Shown here: piece by piece, positions 22,401-31,200 of the stretch
Position numbering within the stretch: position 1 is the first letter of the stretch
Layout of the letters: every line of letters begins with the position of its first letter
From: GCA-003244245 sp050700055
GTDB lineage: Bacteria > Actinomycetota > Actinomycetes > Mycobacteriales > Pseudonocardiaceae
DNA: 64,000 bases
Reading direction: 5' to 3'
NCBI GenBank assembly: GCA_050700055.1
Contig: JBOHGE010000026.1
Location: forward strand, 13,529 to 77,528
Made by a program: the position numbers and the translations under genes
The notes under the pieces: model-generated
What the model was told of the DNA's origin: nothing
Databases searched by the model: none
The model's input: only the letters and a program-made list of their open reading frames with translations

Positions 22401-24280
22401 ACCACATCCCGATGAGTGACCCCAATCCCCTTCGGCACTCCGGTCGAACCCGAGGTGTACATCACATACGCCAACTGCCCCGGATCACACACCACCCCCA
22501 GATCACCGCAATCCTGTCCGCCCAGCCAGGAATCAGCGTCTACCACGATCACCTGCGCGCACTCCGGAACCGGACCGGCCCGCATCACCCGATCAGTCAC
22601 CAACACCGACGCCGCAGTCTCGGCCATCACCAGACTCATCCGCGCCAACGGATACCGGGCATCCAAGGGCACATACACCCCCCCGGCCTTCAGCACCGCC
22701 AGGACCGTCACCACCACATCCATCGAGCGCTCCAACAACACCCCCACCGCGCTCTCCCGACCCACCCCCCCAGCAACCAACCGATGCGCCAACCGATTCG
22801 CCCGAGCATTGAGCTGCGCAAAAGTCAACGTGGTCTCACCACACACCACCGCCACCCCCTCCGGAGTGGCCTGCACCCAAGCCTCAAACAACGCCGGCAA
22901 ACTGCCACCAGGAACCGGAGCAACAGTATTGTTGTAATCCACCAACACCCGCTGACGCTCCCCAGCAGACAAAATCTCAATCCGGCCGATCGGCTGGCCA
23001 GCATGGGTGGCCAGCTGCTCCAGCACCCGCACCAGTCGAGCGATCATCGCCTGCGCCGCTCCCTGATCAATCACATCGGATCGGTAGCTGAGCCGGAGCG
23101 TCAGGCAGGGTCCTGGGACGGCGGTGAGGGTCAGCGGGTAGTGGGTGGCGTCGTGGCCTTCCCGGCTGGAGATCCGCAGGCCGGGCGCGAGCTCGTTCGA
23201 GTGGTTGTGGTCGACGGGGTAGTTCTCGTAGGCCACCAGGGTGTCGAACAGCTGGCCCAGCCCGGTGAGCTGCTGAATGTCAACCAGACCGAGATGATGG
23301 TGCACCAACAGCTCAGCCTGCTCAGCCTGCAGGCGGGACAGAAACTGTTCCACCGGCTCGTGGGCCCGTAACCGCAGGCGTACCGGCACGGTGTTGGTGA
23401 ACAACCCCACCATGGACTCCACGCCGGCCAGGTCGGCAGGTCGGCCGGACACCGTCACGCCGAAGACCACGTCGATACGGCCGGTGAGGCGGCCCAGCAG
23501 GATGCCCCACGCTCCCTGAATCAAAGTGTTGAGCGTCACGTCCAGCCGGCGGGCCTGGCCGGTCAACGCGACAGTCAGCTCCTTGGACAGCGGGACCATC
23601 ACCTTGTCAGGGATGAGCGGTACCCGTTGGCGGTCCGGGCCGGCCACCAGGGTGGGTTCGTCCAGCCCGGCGAGCGCGTCGCGCCATGCGGCCTGCGCGG
23701 CCGGGCGGTCCTGAGCTTCCAGCCACGCCAGGTAGTTCCGGTAGGGCGTGACAGGGGGCAGCGCAGCGGGATTCCCACCGCTGGCATACAGCGCGAACAG
23801 CTCCTGGACCAGGATGGGGAACGACCAGCCGTCAGACAGAATGTGATGATTGGTGATCCCCAAGCGGTGCCGCCCGGCACTCAGGCGCACCAGGAGCAGC
23901 CGGATCAGCGGCGGCTGCGCGAGATCGAACCGGCGGGCCCGCTCGTCAGCGAACAAGCGATCCGCCTGCGCCTGACCAGCCGCCGGATCCAGGCCGGACA
24001 GATCAACCGCCTGCCATGACAGGTCCACCTGGTGGGGAATGAGGGCGACGGGGCGGCCCTCGGTGGTGCGGCGGAATGCGGCCCGCAGGTTGGGATACCG
24101 GTCCAACAAGGCTTGGCCGCCAGCATGCAAGGCGGCCGCGTCCAGATCGCCGTCCAGGTCAACAACGAGCTGGGTGGTGTAAACGTCAGGACCGTGACTG
24201 TCGAGCAGGGTATGGAACAGCAGCCCCTCCTGTAACGGCGCCAGCGGCAGCACGTCCTCGAGATCGGGTCGCTCGATCAT
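16379..24280 (-). CDS. NRPS line 2, 5' fragment: C(D-L)-A(Val)-PCP-C-A-PCP-C-A(start)
   Basis: Start of the second line 2 synthetase. I place the start at ATG 24280, preceded by an AAGGTGA ribosome site and lying 4 nt after the upstream stop at 24285; the open frame further upstream overlaps the preceding gene and has no domain homology. The first domain begins with the DVLPLAPLQEGLLFH pattern of C domains that accept a D-configured donor, fitting the epimerase that ends the preceding protein. The first A domain reads DAYWWGGTF (Val-like). The second reads DAMFIGAVC, a hydrophobic or aromatic pocket I cannot assign. PCPs are of LGGHSLL type. A third C and the first ~90 residues of a third A domain follow; the frame then breaks (loss of one C in the run at 16408-16410) and stops at 16379. 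The rest of this A domain continues from 16406. Line 2 therefore has seven modules in this polypeptide. Confidence 0.92.
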   Translation of the reverse strand: MIERPDLEDVLPLAPLQEGLLFHTLLDSHGPDVYTTQLVVDLDGDLDAAALHAGGQALLDRYPNLRAAFRRTTEGRPVALIPHQVDLSWQAVDLSGLDPAAGQAQADRLFADERARRFDLAQPPLIRLLLVRLSAGRHRLGITNHHILSDGWSFPILVQELFALYASGGNPAALPPVTPYRNYLAWLEAQDRPAAQAAWRDALAGLDEPTLVAGPDRQRVPLIPDKVMVPLSKELTVALTGQARRLDVTLNTLIQGAWGILLGRLTGRIDVVFGVTVSGRPADLAGVESMVGLFTNTVPVRLRLRAHEPVEQFLSRLQAEQAELLVHHHLGLVDIQQLTGLGQLFDTLVAYENYPVDHNHSNELAPGLRISSREGHDATHYPLTLTAVPGPCLTLRLSYRSDVIDQGAAQAMIARLVRVLEQLATHAGQPIGRIEILSAGERQRVLVDYNNTVAPVPGGSLPALFEAWVQATPEGVAVVCGETTLTFAQLNARANRLAHRLVAGGVGRESAVGVLLERSMDVVVTVLAVLKAGGVYVPLDARYPLARMSLVMAETAASVLVTDRVMRAGPVPECAQVIVVDADSWLGGQDCGDLGVVCDPGQLAYVMYTSGSTGVPKGIGVTHRDVVGLVADPCWRGGGHQRVLLHSPHAFDASTYEVWVPLLSGGQVVVAPPGELDIPVLEQAIIQHRVTGLWLTAGLFGVMAEQCPECFTGVGQVWTGGDVVSGVAVARVLDACPVTTVVNGYGPTETTTFAAHHLMRAPYDPRLSVPIGRPMANTRLYVLDGGLGPVPVGVVGELYIAGAGVARGYLHQGALTAQRFVADPYGPAGARMYRTGDLTRWNTDGDLEFLGRADDQVKIRGFRIEPGEIQTLLAAHPDVTHAAVITRQDQPGEKRLVAYLVPTTDTTLTPELLRDYLRSHLPDYMLPAAFVTLDALPLTPHGKLDHHALPTPEPSATTHRGPRTPQEQLLGDLFAEVLCLPRIGIDDDFFDLGGHSLLATRLLARIRTTLNVELGLRNLFETPTVAGLATCLGSAEQARLALTRCENRPDLVPLSFAQRRLWFLHQLEGPKKDGFSSIYNIPLALRMSGELDRQVLHTAFGDVVARHESLRTIFPEVDGVPYQQILDTEVACPQLPVIHVTETELSEILPAAARSGFDLATQPPLRAELFTLAPEEHVLLIVVHHIAGDGASMGSLSHDVARAYAARCRGEAPGWAPLPVQYVDYALWQHRLFGDEADPDSLFTRQAAYWIEELAGLPEQLDLPTDRPRPATASYRGDVVEVCLDARLHQGLVSLARRGGASVFMVLQAALAALLSRLGAGSDIAVGSPIAGRTDQTLDDLVGFFVNTLVLRTNTSGDPTFTQLLSQVRETALSAYAHQDVPFEYLVEVLNPARSLAHHPLCQIMLSLQNSQRADFELPRLRTRPILVRTGTAKLDLAFVLSERRGPHGSPEGIDGVAEYASDLFDPASVEKIFARWVRLLEAVIADPDRPISRIDILSATERHRLLADYNDTAYPIPPSVPALFQAQVQATPTAVAVVFEDTTLTYTQLNAKANQLAHILIARGIGPEHIVALALSRSAELIVSILAVLKTGAGYLPVDPDYPPARIELMLYGAQPVLLLTNTQTEHGLPDTGSTTRLVLDAPDTVAVLANSADTDPTDTDRITDLASQHPAYVMYTSGSTGRPKGVVVCHGGIANFATGQIQRLEISADSRVLQLSSPSFDASVMELLMAFAAGAALVIPSPGPLAGAALAGFIADQGVNHAFIPPAVLASVPLTDLPGFQTLIVGGDRCPLDLFTNWSANRQMINAYGPTETTVCMTMSDPVPARTHTPPPMGRPMANTRVYVLDPGLQLVAPGVAGELYITGAVLARGYANQPDLTAARFVADPYGPPGIRMYRSGDLGRWRDDGSLEFAGRADNQVKIRGFRIEPGEIEVVLGEHPDVAHTAVIARQDRPDDQHLVGYVVPTAGSAPRPDVLRGYLRQHLPEYLVPTAFVVLDALPLTPNGKLDRAALPVPEYGLASAGRAARTPQEQLLGELFAEVLGLAAVGVEDDFFDLGGHSLLATRLIAQIRATLGVELELRALFETPTVAGLTAHLDGARQARLALTRCERPDVVPLSFAQRRLWFLHHMEGPSSAYNVPLALRLRGELDRPALQAALADVVARHETLRTIFPHLEGVPYQQVLDVEAAYPQLRVTHTDETELAEVLTRAAQYTFDVAAAPPVRAELFTLAPDEHVLLVLMHHIAGDGASMGPLSRDLAMAYTTRCRGAAPAWGPLPVHYADYTLWQHQLLGDHTDSDSLFTTQVTHWTDTLGGLPERLTLPTDRPRAAVASYRGDYLAVRLDPALHRGVRELASRGGASVFMVLATGLAALLSRLGAGSDIPVGSPIAGRTDQALDDLVGFFVNTLVLRTDTSGDPTFAQLLARVRETALSAYAAQDVPFEYLVEVLNPVRSLAHHPLFQVMLALQNVPEAGFELPGLSVSAVPVSMGTAKFDLSFGLSERRGPDGSPEGIDGFVEYACDLFDPATIETICARWVHLLDAMVADPDRPISRIDILSAEERAQLLVECNDTAGPVVRAGLPVLFETQVQATPEAVAVVFGGNTLSYAQLNVKANQLAHMLIRRVWVLSRLWR

Positions 24281-24284
24281 CAGG

Positions 24285-27200
24285 TCACCTTTTCCGTAGC
24301 GAAGCAGTAGCGAGGCCGTCCATCTCTTCCTGGGACAGCCGGGCGAATGGGAAATCTGAGGGGGTGTGGCCGCCCGCGTCGGGGCGAGCGGCATGGGTGG
24401 CGAGCGCACCCAACGCCTGGAACCAACCCTCGGCCAGCTCACGCACGGTGTCCTGGGGCAGCAGTCCCGCTGGCCATAACCAGCTGACGTGCAGCTGTGG
24501 CCCGTCCGACCGGTCTTCGGTCCACGCGTTAACGCTCAGAGCGTGCGACGCGGGCAGGGCCGTGCCGCCAGCACGTCCCAACCCGGAGTCGGCGAGGACC
24601 GCCCAGTCGGTGGCATCGGGAACCGCGAACCGGCCCAGGTAGTTAAACGCGATCTGTGGGGTCACCAGCCCGGCCAAGACCGGCCCGGTCCCGGGGTTGA
24701 GGTAACGCAGCAGCCCGAAGCCCAGGCCATGATCAGGCACAGCGCGTAACTGCTCCTTGACCCGTTTGAGGGCCTGTCCCGCCGCTGAGCCGCCCGCCAG
24801 CGCATCGTCCACATCGACCTCGGCGATATCCAGGCGCACCGGAAACACGGTGGTGAACCAGCCGACCGTGCGGGACAGATCAACGCCGTCGACCACCTGC
24901 TCCTGACGGCCGTGCCCCTCCAGATCAACCAGCAGGCAGCCATGCCCGTCATCCTGGCCACGTCGGCGTCGCCAGCAGGTGACCGCCAGCACCAAGCCGC
25001 ACAGCAGCACATCGTCCACCCCGGCGTGGAAGGCCGCCGGTACGCTGGTCAGCAGCGGCTCGGCCCGCGCCGGCAACACCAACCTCAGCTCCCGGCACGT
25101 GCTCACGGTGTCCCGGACCGGGTCCAACGCACGCTGACCGAGCGGTGGATCCGCGCCGCCCAGCATTGCGGTCCATATCGCCAGCTCGCGCATCCGAACT
25201 GGGTCGTGGGCCTGGGCCGCCAACAGCTGCGCCCACCGTCGAAACGACGTGTGGCATGGCTGCAGCACCGGCGCTCGCCCCGCCGTCAGCTGTGCCGCAC
25301 CGCTGGCCAGGTCCTCCAGCAGGATGCGCAACGACACCCCGTCGACCACCAGGTGATGGATCACCACCACCAGCCGGCCGGGCCGGGCCGGACCCCGATC
25401 CAGCCACGCCACCTGGAGCATCACCCCAGTCCGCGGAGCCAGCCGGGCTGCGGCCGCTGGCGCTTCCCGGGTCTGGATGACCCATTGCAGGTCCTCGTCG
25501 TCCTCCAGGCCGGTGGCGTCCACCCGCACGATGCACGCCGAGGCCGCCACCGACCCGGCCGGTCCCACCCGCAGCGCCCACTGCTGGCCTTCCTCGTCCG
25601 AGTGCTCCAGGCGGGCACGGAGCATGTCGTGGCGATCCAGCAGGGCCTCGACCAGGTGCGCCAGCGCCTCGGTGTCCAGGCTGGTCGGTGCTTGCAGCAC
25701 CATTCTCATACTGAACTCGTCGATCGGACCGCCCCGCTCCCGCAGCCGGTGCATGATCGGGGTCGGGGGCACCACGCCGATCCCGGAGTCGGGTGCCTCC
25801 CGCGTCGTCTCGGACGCCGTCCTGGCCACCGCCGCCAGTCCGGCCGCGGTCTTGTGCTGGAACACCTCCCGTGGGCTGATCACTACACCAGCCCGGCAGG
25901 CCCGGCTGACCAGCTGGATCGAGATAATGCTGTCCCCACCCAGCGTAAAGAAGCTGTCCTCGACTCCTACGTGGTCTAGTCCCAGTACTTCGGCGAACAG
26001 CTCGCAGAGGATGTGTTCTTGGGGCGTGTGTGGTGCCCGGCTGGGTGCGGTGGGAGTGGGGGTAGGTAATGCGGTGCGGTCGAGTTTGCCGTGGGGTGTT
26101 AACGGTAATGCGTCGAGCATGACCAGTGCGGTGGGAATCATGTAGTCGGGTAGGTGTTGGCGGAGGTAGTCATCGAGTAACTGTGGTGTTATTGCAGTGT
26201 TGTTAGTCGGTACGACGTAGCCGACCAGTCGTGTGCCGTGGGGTCGGTCTTGGCGGGTGATGACTGCGGCCTGGGCGATGTCGGGATGTGCGGTGAGTAC
26301 GGTTTCGATCTCGCCTGGCTCGATGCGGAATCCGCGGATTTTGACTTGGTCGTCGGCGCGGCCGAGGAATTCCAGGTTCCCGTCGGCGCGCCAGCGGGCC
26401 AGATCCCCGCTCCGGTACATCCGTTCACCTGGCGAGCCGTGCGGGTTGGCGAGGAATCGTTCGGCGGTCAGATCCGGTCGGTGCAGGTAGCCGCGGGCCA
26501 ATCCGGCTCCGGTGATGTACAACTCACCCGTCACACCGGAGGGTGCTGGCTGCAGGCCGGTATCGAGGACGTATAGCCGGGTGTTGGTGATTGGCTGGCC
26601 GAGGGGGACCGTGGTGGTGGCGTCGGTGTCCTGGCAGGTGTGGAAGCTGGCGTCAATGCAGGTCTCGGTGGGACCGTAGAGGTTGTAGACGGTGGTTGAT
26701 CCCAGGTGACTGCGGCATTGTGCCCAGAGGTGGCTGGAGAAGGTTTCGCCGCCGCAGAACAGCCGCCGCAGGGTGTGCCATTGCTTGCGGGCCGGTTGCT
26801 GGAGCAGGGAGGGCAGCAAGGAGGGCACCACCTGCGCCACGGTGACGTCGTGGTGGGCGATGAGCCGGGCGAGTGCGTCCGGGTCGCGTTGGATCTCGGG
26901 GGGTGTGAGCAGTAGTCGTGCTCCCGCCATGAGCGGTGCGAACAGCTCCCAGACCGAGGCGTCGAAGGTGAAAGCCGTTCTGTGCAGCACGGTGTCCCGC
27001 TCGCGCAGCGGCGCCGTCTGCTGCATCCACAACATGTGGTTGACCGCAGCCCGGTGGGGGATCACGACGCCTTTAGGCCGCCCTGTCGAGCCGGAAGTGT
27101 AGATCAGATAGACCGGGTGGTCCGGATGCAGCGGCGCTATCCGGTCGGTGTCGCCCACATCGTGGTGGGGCAGCGCTGCGAGTTCCGTGACGACCCGTGG

Positions 27201-28208
27201 ATCGTCCAGCACCAGCCGGGTCAGTTCGCCATTGTCGGGTAGCCGGTCTGCCGCTGTGGTCACGGTGAGCTGGCAGGCTGTTTGGGCATCGTCAAGCATC
27301 CACGCCAGGCGATCAGCGGGATGGTCAAGGTCTAGGGGCACGTAGGCAGCGCCGGCCTTGAGCACCGCCATGACCGCAATCACGAACTGTGGCGAGCGAG
27401 GCAGCGCTAACGCCACGATCTGTTCGGGTCCCACTCCTAGGGCGATCAACGTGCGCGCCAGCTGGTTGGCTTGGGTATTGAGCTGCGCATAGGTCAGGGT
27501 GGTGTCCTCAAACACCACCGCTACCGCCTCCGGTACAGCCTGCACCTGAGCCTCGAATAATGCGGGCAGGAAGATCAGCGGAATCGGCACAGCGGTGTCA
27601 TTGCACTCCTCCAACAGCCAGCGCCGCTCCTCGGCGGTGAGAATGTCGATCCGGCTCATGGGCCGGTCCGGATCAGCGGCCACCGCCTCAAACATTCGCA
27701 CCCAACGGGCGCAGATCGCCTCGATCGTGCCGGCGTCAAACAGATCGCTGGCGTATCCGACAGACGCATCGATGCCCTCGGGGCTGCCATCTGCACCACG
27801 ACGCTCGCCCAGATTGAAGGACAGATCAAACTTGGCGGCATCAGCCCCGATAGGAACCCTGGACACCCGCAGATCGGGAAGCTCGACATCGACTTCGGGG
27901 GCGTTCTGTAATGTCAGCGTGACCTGGAACAGTGGGTGGTGTGCCAGCGACCGCTCCGGGTTGACGACTTCGACAAGGTACTCGAATGGCACGTCCTGGT
28001 GCGTGTAAGCGACCAGCGTGGTGTCTCGCACCCGAGCGAGCAGCTGGGCAAATGTTGGGTCTCCGGACGTGTCAATGCGGAGCACCAACATGTTGACGAA
28101 GAACCCGATGAGGTTGTCCAACGCTTGGTCAGTACGTCCGGCGATGGGACTTCCTACCGCAATGTCGCTGCCCGCGCCGAGCTTGCTCAGTAGTGCGGCC
28201 AGCCCGGC
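24285..28208 (-). CDS. NRPS line 2 loading protein, 3' part: C(end)-A(Gln)-PCP-E
   Basis: Second half of the line 2 loading synthetase, in the same frame as the part at 28212-32174 but separated from it by a TAA at 28209-28211. A TTG at 28121 is the first possible internal start. It begins in the middle of a C domain (LGAGSDIAVGSPIAGRTDQ pattern). The A domain gives DAWQFGLID, a classic Gln signature. The PCP has the LGGDSI form typical of carriers that serve epimerases. The E domain shows HHLVVDG, EGHGR and NYLGRF motifs, so the Gln residue should be D-configured. The C-terminus (GGHTPSDFPFARLSQEEMD) is the usual tail after an E domain and probably docks to the D-type C domain starting at 24280. 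The stop at 24285 and that start are only 4 nt apart, so translation is likely coupled. Confidence 0.92.
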   Translation of the reverse strand, partial: AGLAALLSKLGAGSDIAVGSPIAGRTDQALDNLIGFFVNMLVLRIDTSGDPTFAQLLARVRDTTLVAYTHQDVPFEYLVEVVNPERSLAHHPLFQVTLTLQNAPEVDVELPDLRVSRVPIGADAAKFDLSFNLGERRGADGSPEGIDASVGYASDLFDAGTIEAICARWVRMFEAVAADPDRPMSRIDILTAEERRWLLEECNDTAVPIPLIFLPALFEAQVQAVPEAVAVVFEDTTLTYAQLNTQANQLARTLIALGVGPEQIVALALPRSPQFVIAVMAVLKAGAAYVPLDLDHPADRLAWMLDDAQTACQLTVTTAADRLPDNGELTRLVLDDPRVVTELAALPHHDVGDTDRIAPLHPDHPVYLIYTSGSTGRPKGVVIPHRAAVNHMLWMQQTAPLRERDTVLHRTAFTFDASVWELFAPLMAGARLLLTPPEIQRDPDALARLIAHHDVTVAQVVPSLLPSLLQQPARKQWHTLRRLFCGGETFSSHLWAQCRSHLGSTTVYNLYGPTETCIDASFHTCQDTDATTTVPLGQPITNTRLYVLDTGLQPAPSGVTGELYITGAGLARGYLHRPDLTAERFLANPHGSPGERMYRSGDLARWRADGNLEFLGRADDQVKIRGFRIEPGEIETVLTAHPDIAQAAVITRQDRPHGTRLVGYVVPTNNTAITPQLLDDYLRQHLPDYMIPTALVMLDALPLTPHGKLDRTALPTPTPTAPSRAPHTPQEHILCELFAEVLGLDHVGVEDSFFTLGGDSIISIQLVSRACRAGVVISPREVFQHKTAAGLAAVARTASETTREAPDSGIGVVPPTPIMHRLRERGGPIDEFSMRMVLQAPTSLDTEALAHLVEALLDRHDMLRARLEHSDEEGQQWALRVGPAGSVAASACIVRVDATGLEDDEDLQWVIQTREAPAAAARLAPRTGVMLQVAWLDRGPARPGRLVVVIHHLVVDGVSLRILLEDLASGAAQLTAGRAPVLQPCHTSFRRWAQLLAAQAHDPVRMRELAIWTAMLGGADPPLGQRALDPVRDTVSTCRELRLVLPARAEPLLTSVPAAFHAGVDDVLLCGLVLAVTCWRRRRGQDDGHGCLLVDLEGHGRQEQVVDGVDLSRTVGWFTTVFPVRLDIAEVDVDDALAGGSAAGQALKRVKEQLRAVPDHGLGFGLLRYLNPGTGPVLAGLVTPQIAFNYLGRFAVPDATDWAVLADSGLGRAGGTALPASHALSVNAWTEDRSDGPQLHVSWLWPAGLLPQDTVRELAEGWFQALGALATHAARPDAGGHTPSDFPFARLSQEEMDGLATASLRKR

Positions 28209-31200
28209 TTACAGGACCATGAACAGGCTGGCTGCGCCGTGGCGGGCCAGGTCCAGCAGCCCTTGATGCACTCTCTCGTCTAGTCGAACAATCACCTGAC
28301 CGCCGCGGTAGGACGCTACTGCCGGGCGGGTACGGTCAGCTGGCAGATCAAGCTGCTCGGGTAGCCCAGCCAGGGTGTTGGACCAGTAGGCGAGCTGGGT
28401 GATGAGCAGGCTGTCGGGATCGGTGTGGTCGCCGAGCAGTTGGCGTTGCCATAGCGTGTAATCGGCGTACTGGACCGGCAGCGGCGGCCACCCCGGTGCT
28501 CCGCCTTGGCAGCGGGCCGCATAAGCGGCGGCTAGGTCGTGTGACAGTAGCCCCATGGACCAGCCGTCACCGGCGATGTGGTGGATCACGACCAGCAGCA
28601 CGTGCTCATCAGGTGAGAGGACGAACAGCTCGGCCCGCACGGGTGGCTCAACAGCAAGATCGAACCCGCACCGGGCCGCGGTGGCTAAGGTCTGTGACAG
28701 TTCTGTCTCGCTGGTACGGGTGACTTGCAACCGCGGGTAGGCCGCCTGCGTGTCCAGGATGCGCTGGTAGGGCACACCGTCGAGCTGGGGGAAGATCGTG
28801 CGCAAGCTTTCGTGGCGGGCTACCACGTCGCCGAGCGCGGCGCGCAATGCCTCGTTGTCCAATTCTCCGGACAGGCGTAACGCGAGGGGAATGTGGTAGA
28901 GGGGACTGTGGTCGAGAGAAGTGGGGCCTTCCATCTGGTGCAAAAACCACAGCCGGCGCTGCGCGAACGACAAGGGCACCACGTCGGGACGTCCGTAGGG
29001 CGCCAACGCCAACCTCGCTTGCCCGGCGTGGTGCAGCTGGGTGGCCAACCCGACCACCGTGGGGGTTTCGAACAGGACGCGCAGCTCCAGCTCGACGCCC
29101 AAGGTGGCGCGCACCCGGGCGATCAGGCGGGTGCCGAGCAGGGAGTGCCCGCCCAGCTCGAAGAAGTCGTCGTCGACACCGACCCTGGCCACGCCCAACA
29201 CCTCGGCGAACAGCTCGCACAGGAGCTGTTCTTGGGGAGTGCTGGGCGCCCGACCGGCAGTGGCCGACCCGAACTCAGGAGCGGGCAGCGCGGGGCGGTC
29301 CAGTTTGCCGGTGAATGTCAACGGCAACCGGTCCAAGATCACCAGTGCGGCGGGGACCATATACCCAGGCAGCCGCTGACGCAGGTAATCGCGCAGCACG
29401 TCCGGTCGGGCAGCGCTGCCCCTGGCGGGCACGACATACCCGACCAGGCGTTGGTCGTTGGGCCGGTCTTGGCGGGCGATGACGGCGGTCTGGGCGACAT
29501 CGGGATGCCCGGCGAGCACGGTTTCGATCTCACCGGGCTCGATGCGGAACCCGCGGATGGTGACCTGGTCGTCGGCGCGGCCGACGAACTCCAAGTTCCC
29601 GTCAGCACGCCAGCGGGCCAGATCACCGGTGCGGTACATCCGCTCACCTGATGTGCCGTAGGAGGCAGCGACGAACCGCTGTGCGGTCAGACCCGGCTGG
29701 TGCAGGTAGCCCCGCGCCAGCCCGGCCCCAGCCACATACAACTCGCCCACTACCCCCGGGGGCACCGGTTGTAGTCCGGCGTCGAGCACGTACACCCGGG
29801 TGTTCATGATCGGCCGACCGATCGGCGCAGGCAGCTGCGTAGCGTGCGACAGTGGGCCACTCATCGTGGCGCACACGGTGGTTTCGGTGGGGCCGTAGGC
29901 GTTGATCATTCGCCGGCCTGTTGACCAGGTGGCGACCAGCTCGAGCGGCCCCGTCTCACCTGCCATGACCACCGTTGTTGCCGGCGGCAGACCATCCTCG
30001 GCGGGCAGGACCGCCAGCGCCGACGGGGGCAAGGTCACATGGGTCACCTGCTGTCTGCCCGCCAGCGCGACCAGCGGGGTTCCCGGCAGCAGCTGCGCCG
30101 GGGGGGCTAGTACCAGCGCCGCGCCGGACAGCAGGCCCATGCACAGCTCCGACACCGATGCGTCGAAGCTCGGCGAGGCGAATTGCAGGACCCGACTATG
30201 AGCACCGACTCCGAATCGTTCGATCTGGGCGGTGGCAAGGCTGGAGACGCCGCCATGGCTCACCACGACGCCTCGGGGCTGGCCAGTGGAACCTGAGGTG
30301 TAGATCACATACGCCGGATGCTGCGGCAGAAGTCGGCCGGTACGGTCGGCATCCGTGGGATTAGTGTCAGGATACGCACCCAACACCGCCACGGTGTCGA
30401 GATCGTCCATCACCAATCGCGGCGTAGCACCCTCGTCGGGAATCCGCCTCAGTGTCTGTGCGGTGGTGAGGAGCAACATCGGCCGCGCAGCGCCGAGCAT
30501 GAGCTCAATCCGCGTGGGCGGGTAATCCGGGTCCACCGGCAGGTACCCTGCCCCAGCCTTGAGTACCGCCAAGATGCACGTCACCAGCTCAGGTGAGCGA
30601 GGCAGGGCCAACGCCACCACCCGCTCCGGACCCACACCCCGGGCGATCAGCACCCGCGACAGCCGGTTCGCTTTCGCGTTGAGCTGCGCATATGTCAACG
30701 CAGTGTTGTCAAACACCACCGCCACAGCCTGGGGCGTGGCATGCACCTGGGCTTCGAACAACACCGGCAGACAGGCCTGGACCACCGGGTGGGCGGTGTC
30801 GTTATAGTCGACCAGTAACCGGTAGCGTTCTTCGGCGGTGAGGATGTCGATCCGGCTGATCGGCCGATCCGGATCAGCGACCGTGATGGCATCCAACAGA
30901 TTCAGAAAACGTTGCTGATGGACGGCCAGATCATCCGCACTGCAGACTTCCGGGTGCGCCTGCAAGCCGATTCGTAATCCTGAACCATCCCTTCTATCCC
31001 ACACAGTTATCAGCAGATCGGCAGTCAAGGCCGACGAAACATTGTGCACCGTGGTGCGATATCCAGCGAAGTGCAGATCGTAGTCGAAAGACACGATATT
31101 GATTACCGACGCAAAAGATGCCCCAATATTACCGGGTAGACCAAGGTCTCGGTGGAGGTCCTCTCCTCGGTAACGTTGATGCGCTAATGTCGCGCGAACT

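Noticed and set aside
8811..24280. Reading the three line 2 frames as three separate NRPS proteins with docking ends
   Set aside because: The breaks fall inside conserved A-domain motifs and one base restores each, so they are not natural protein borders.
24281..24442. Upstream extension of the NRPS frame starting at 24442
   Set aside because: It overlaps the end of the preceding E-domain gene; ATG 24280 has a ribosome site and begins the C domain directly.
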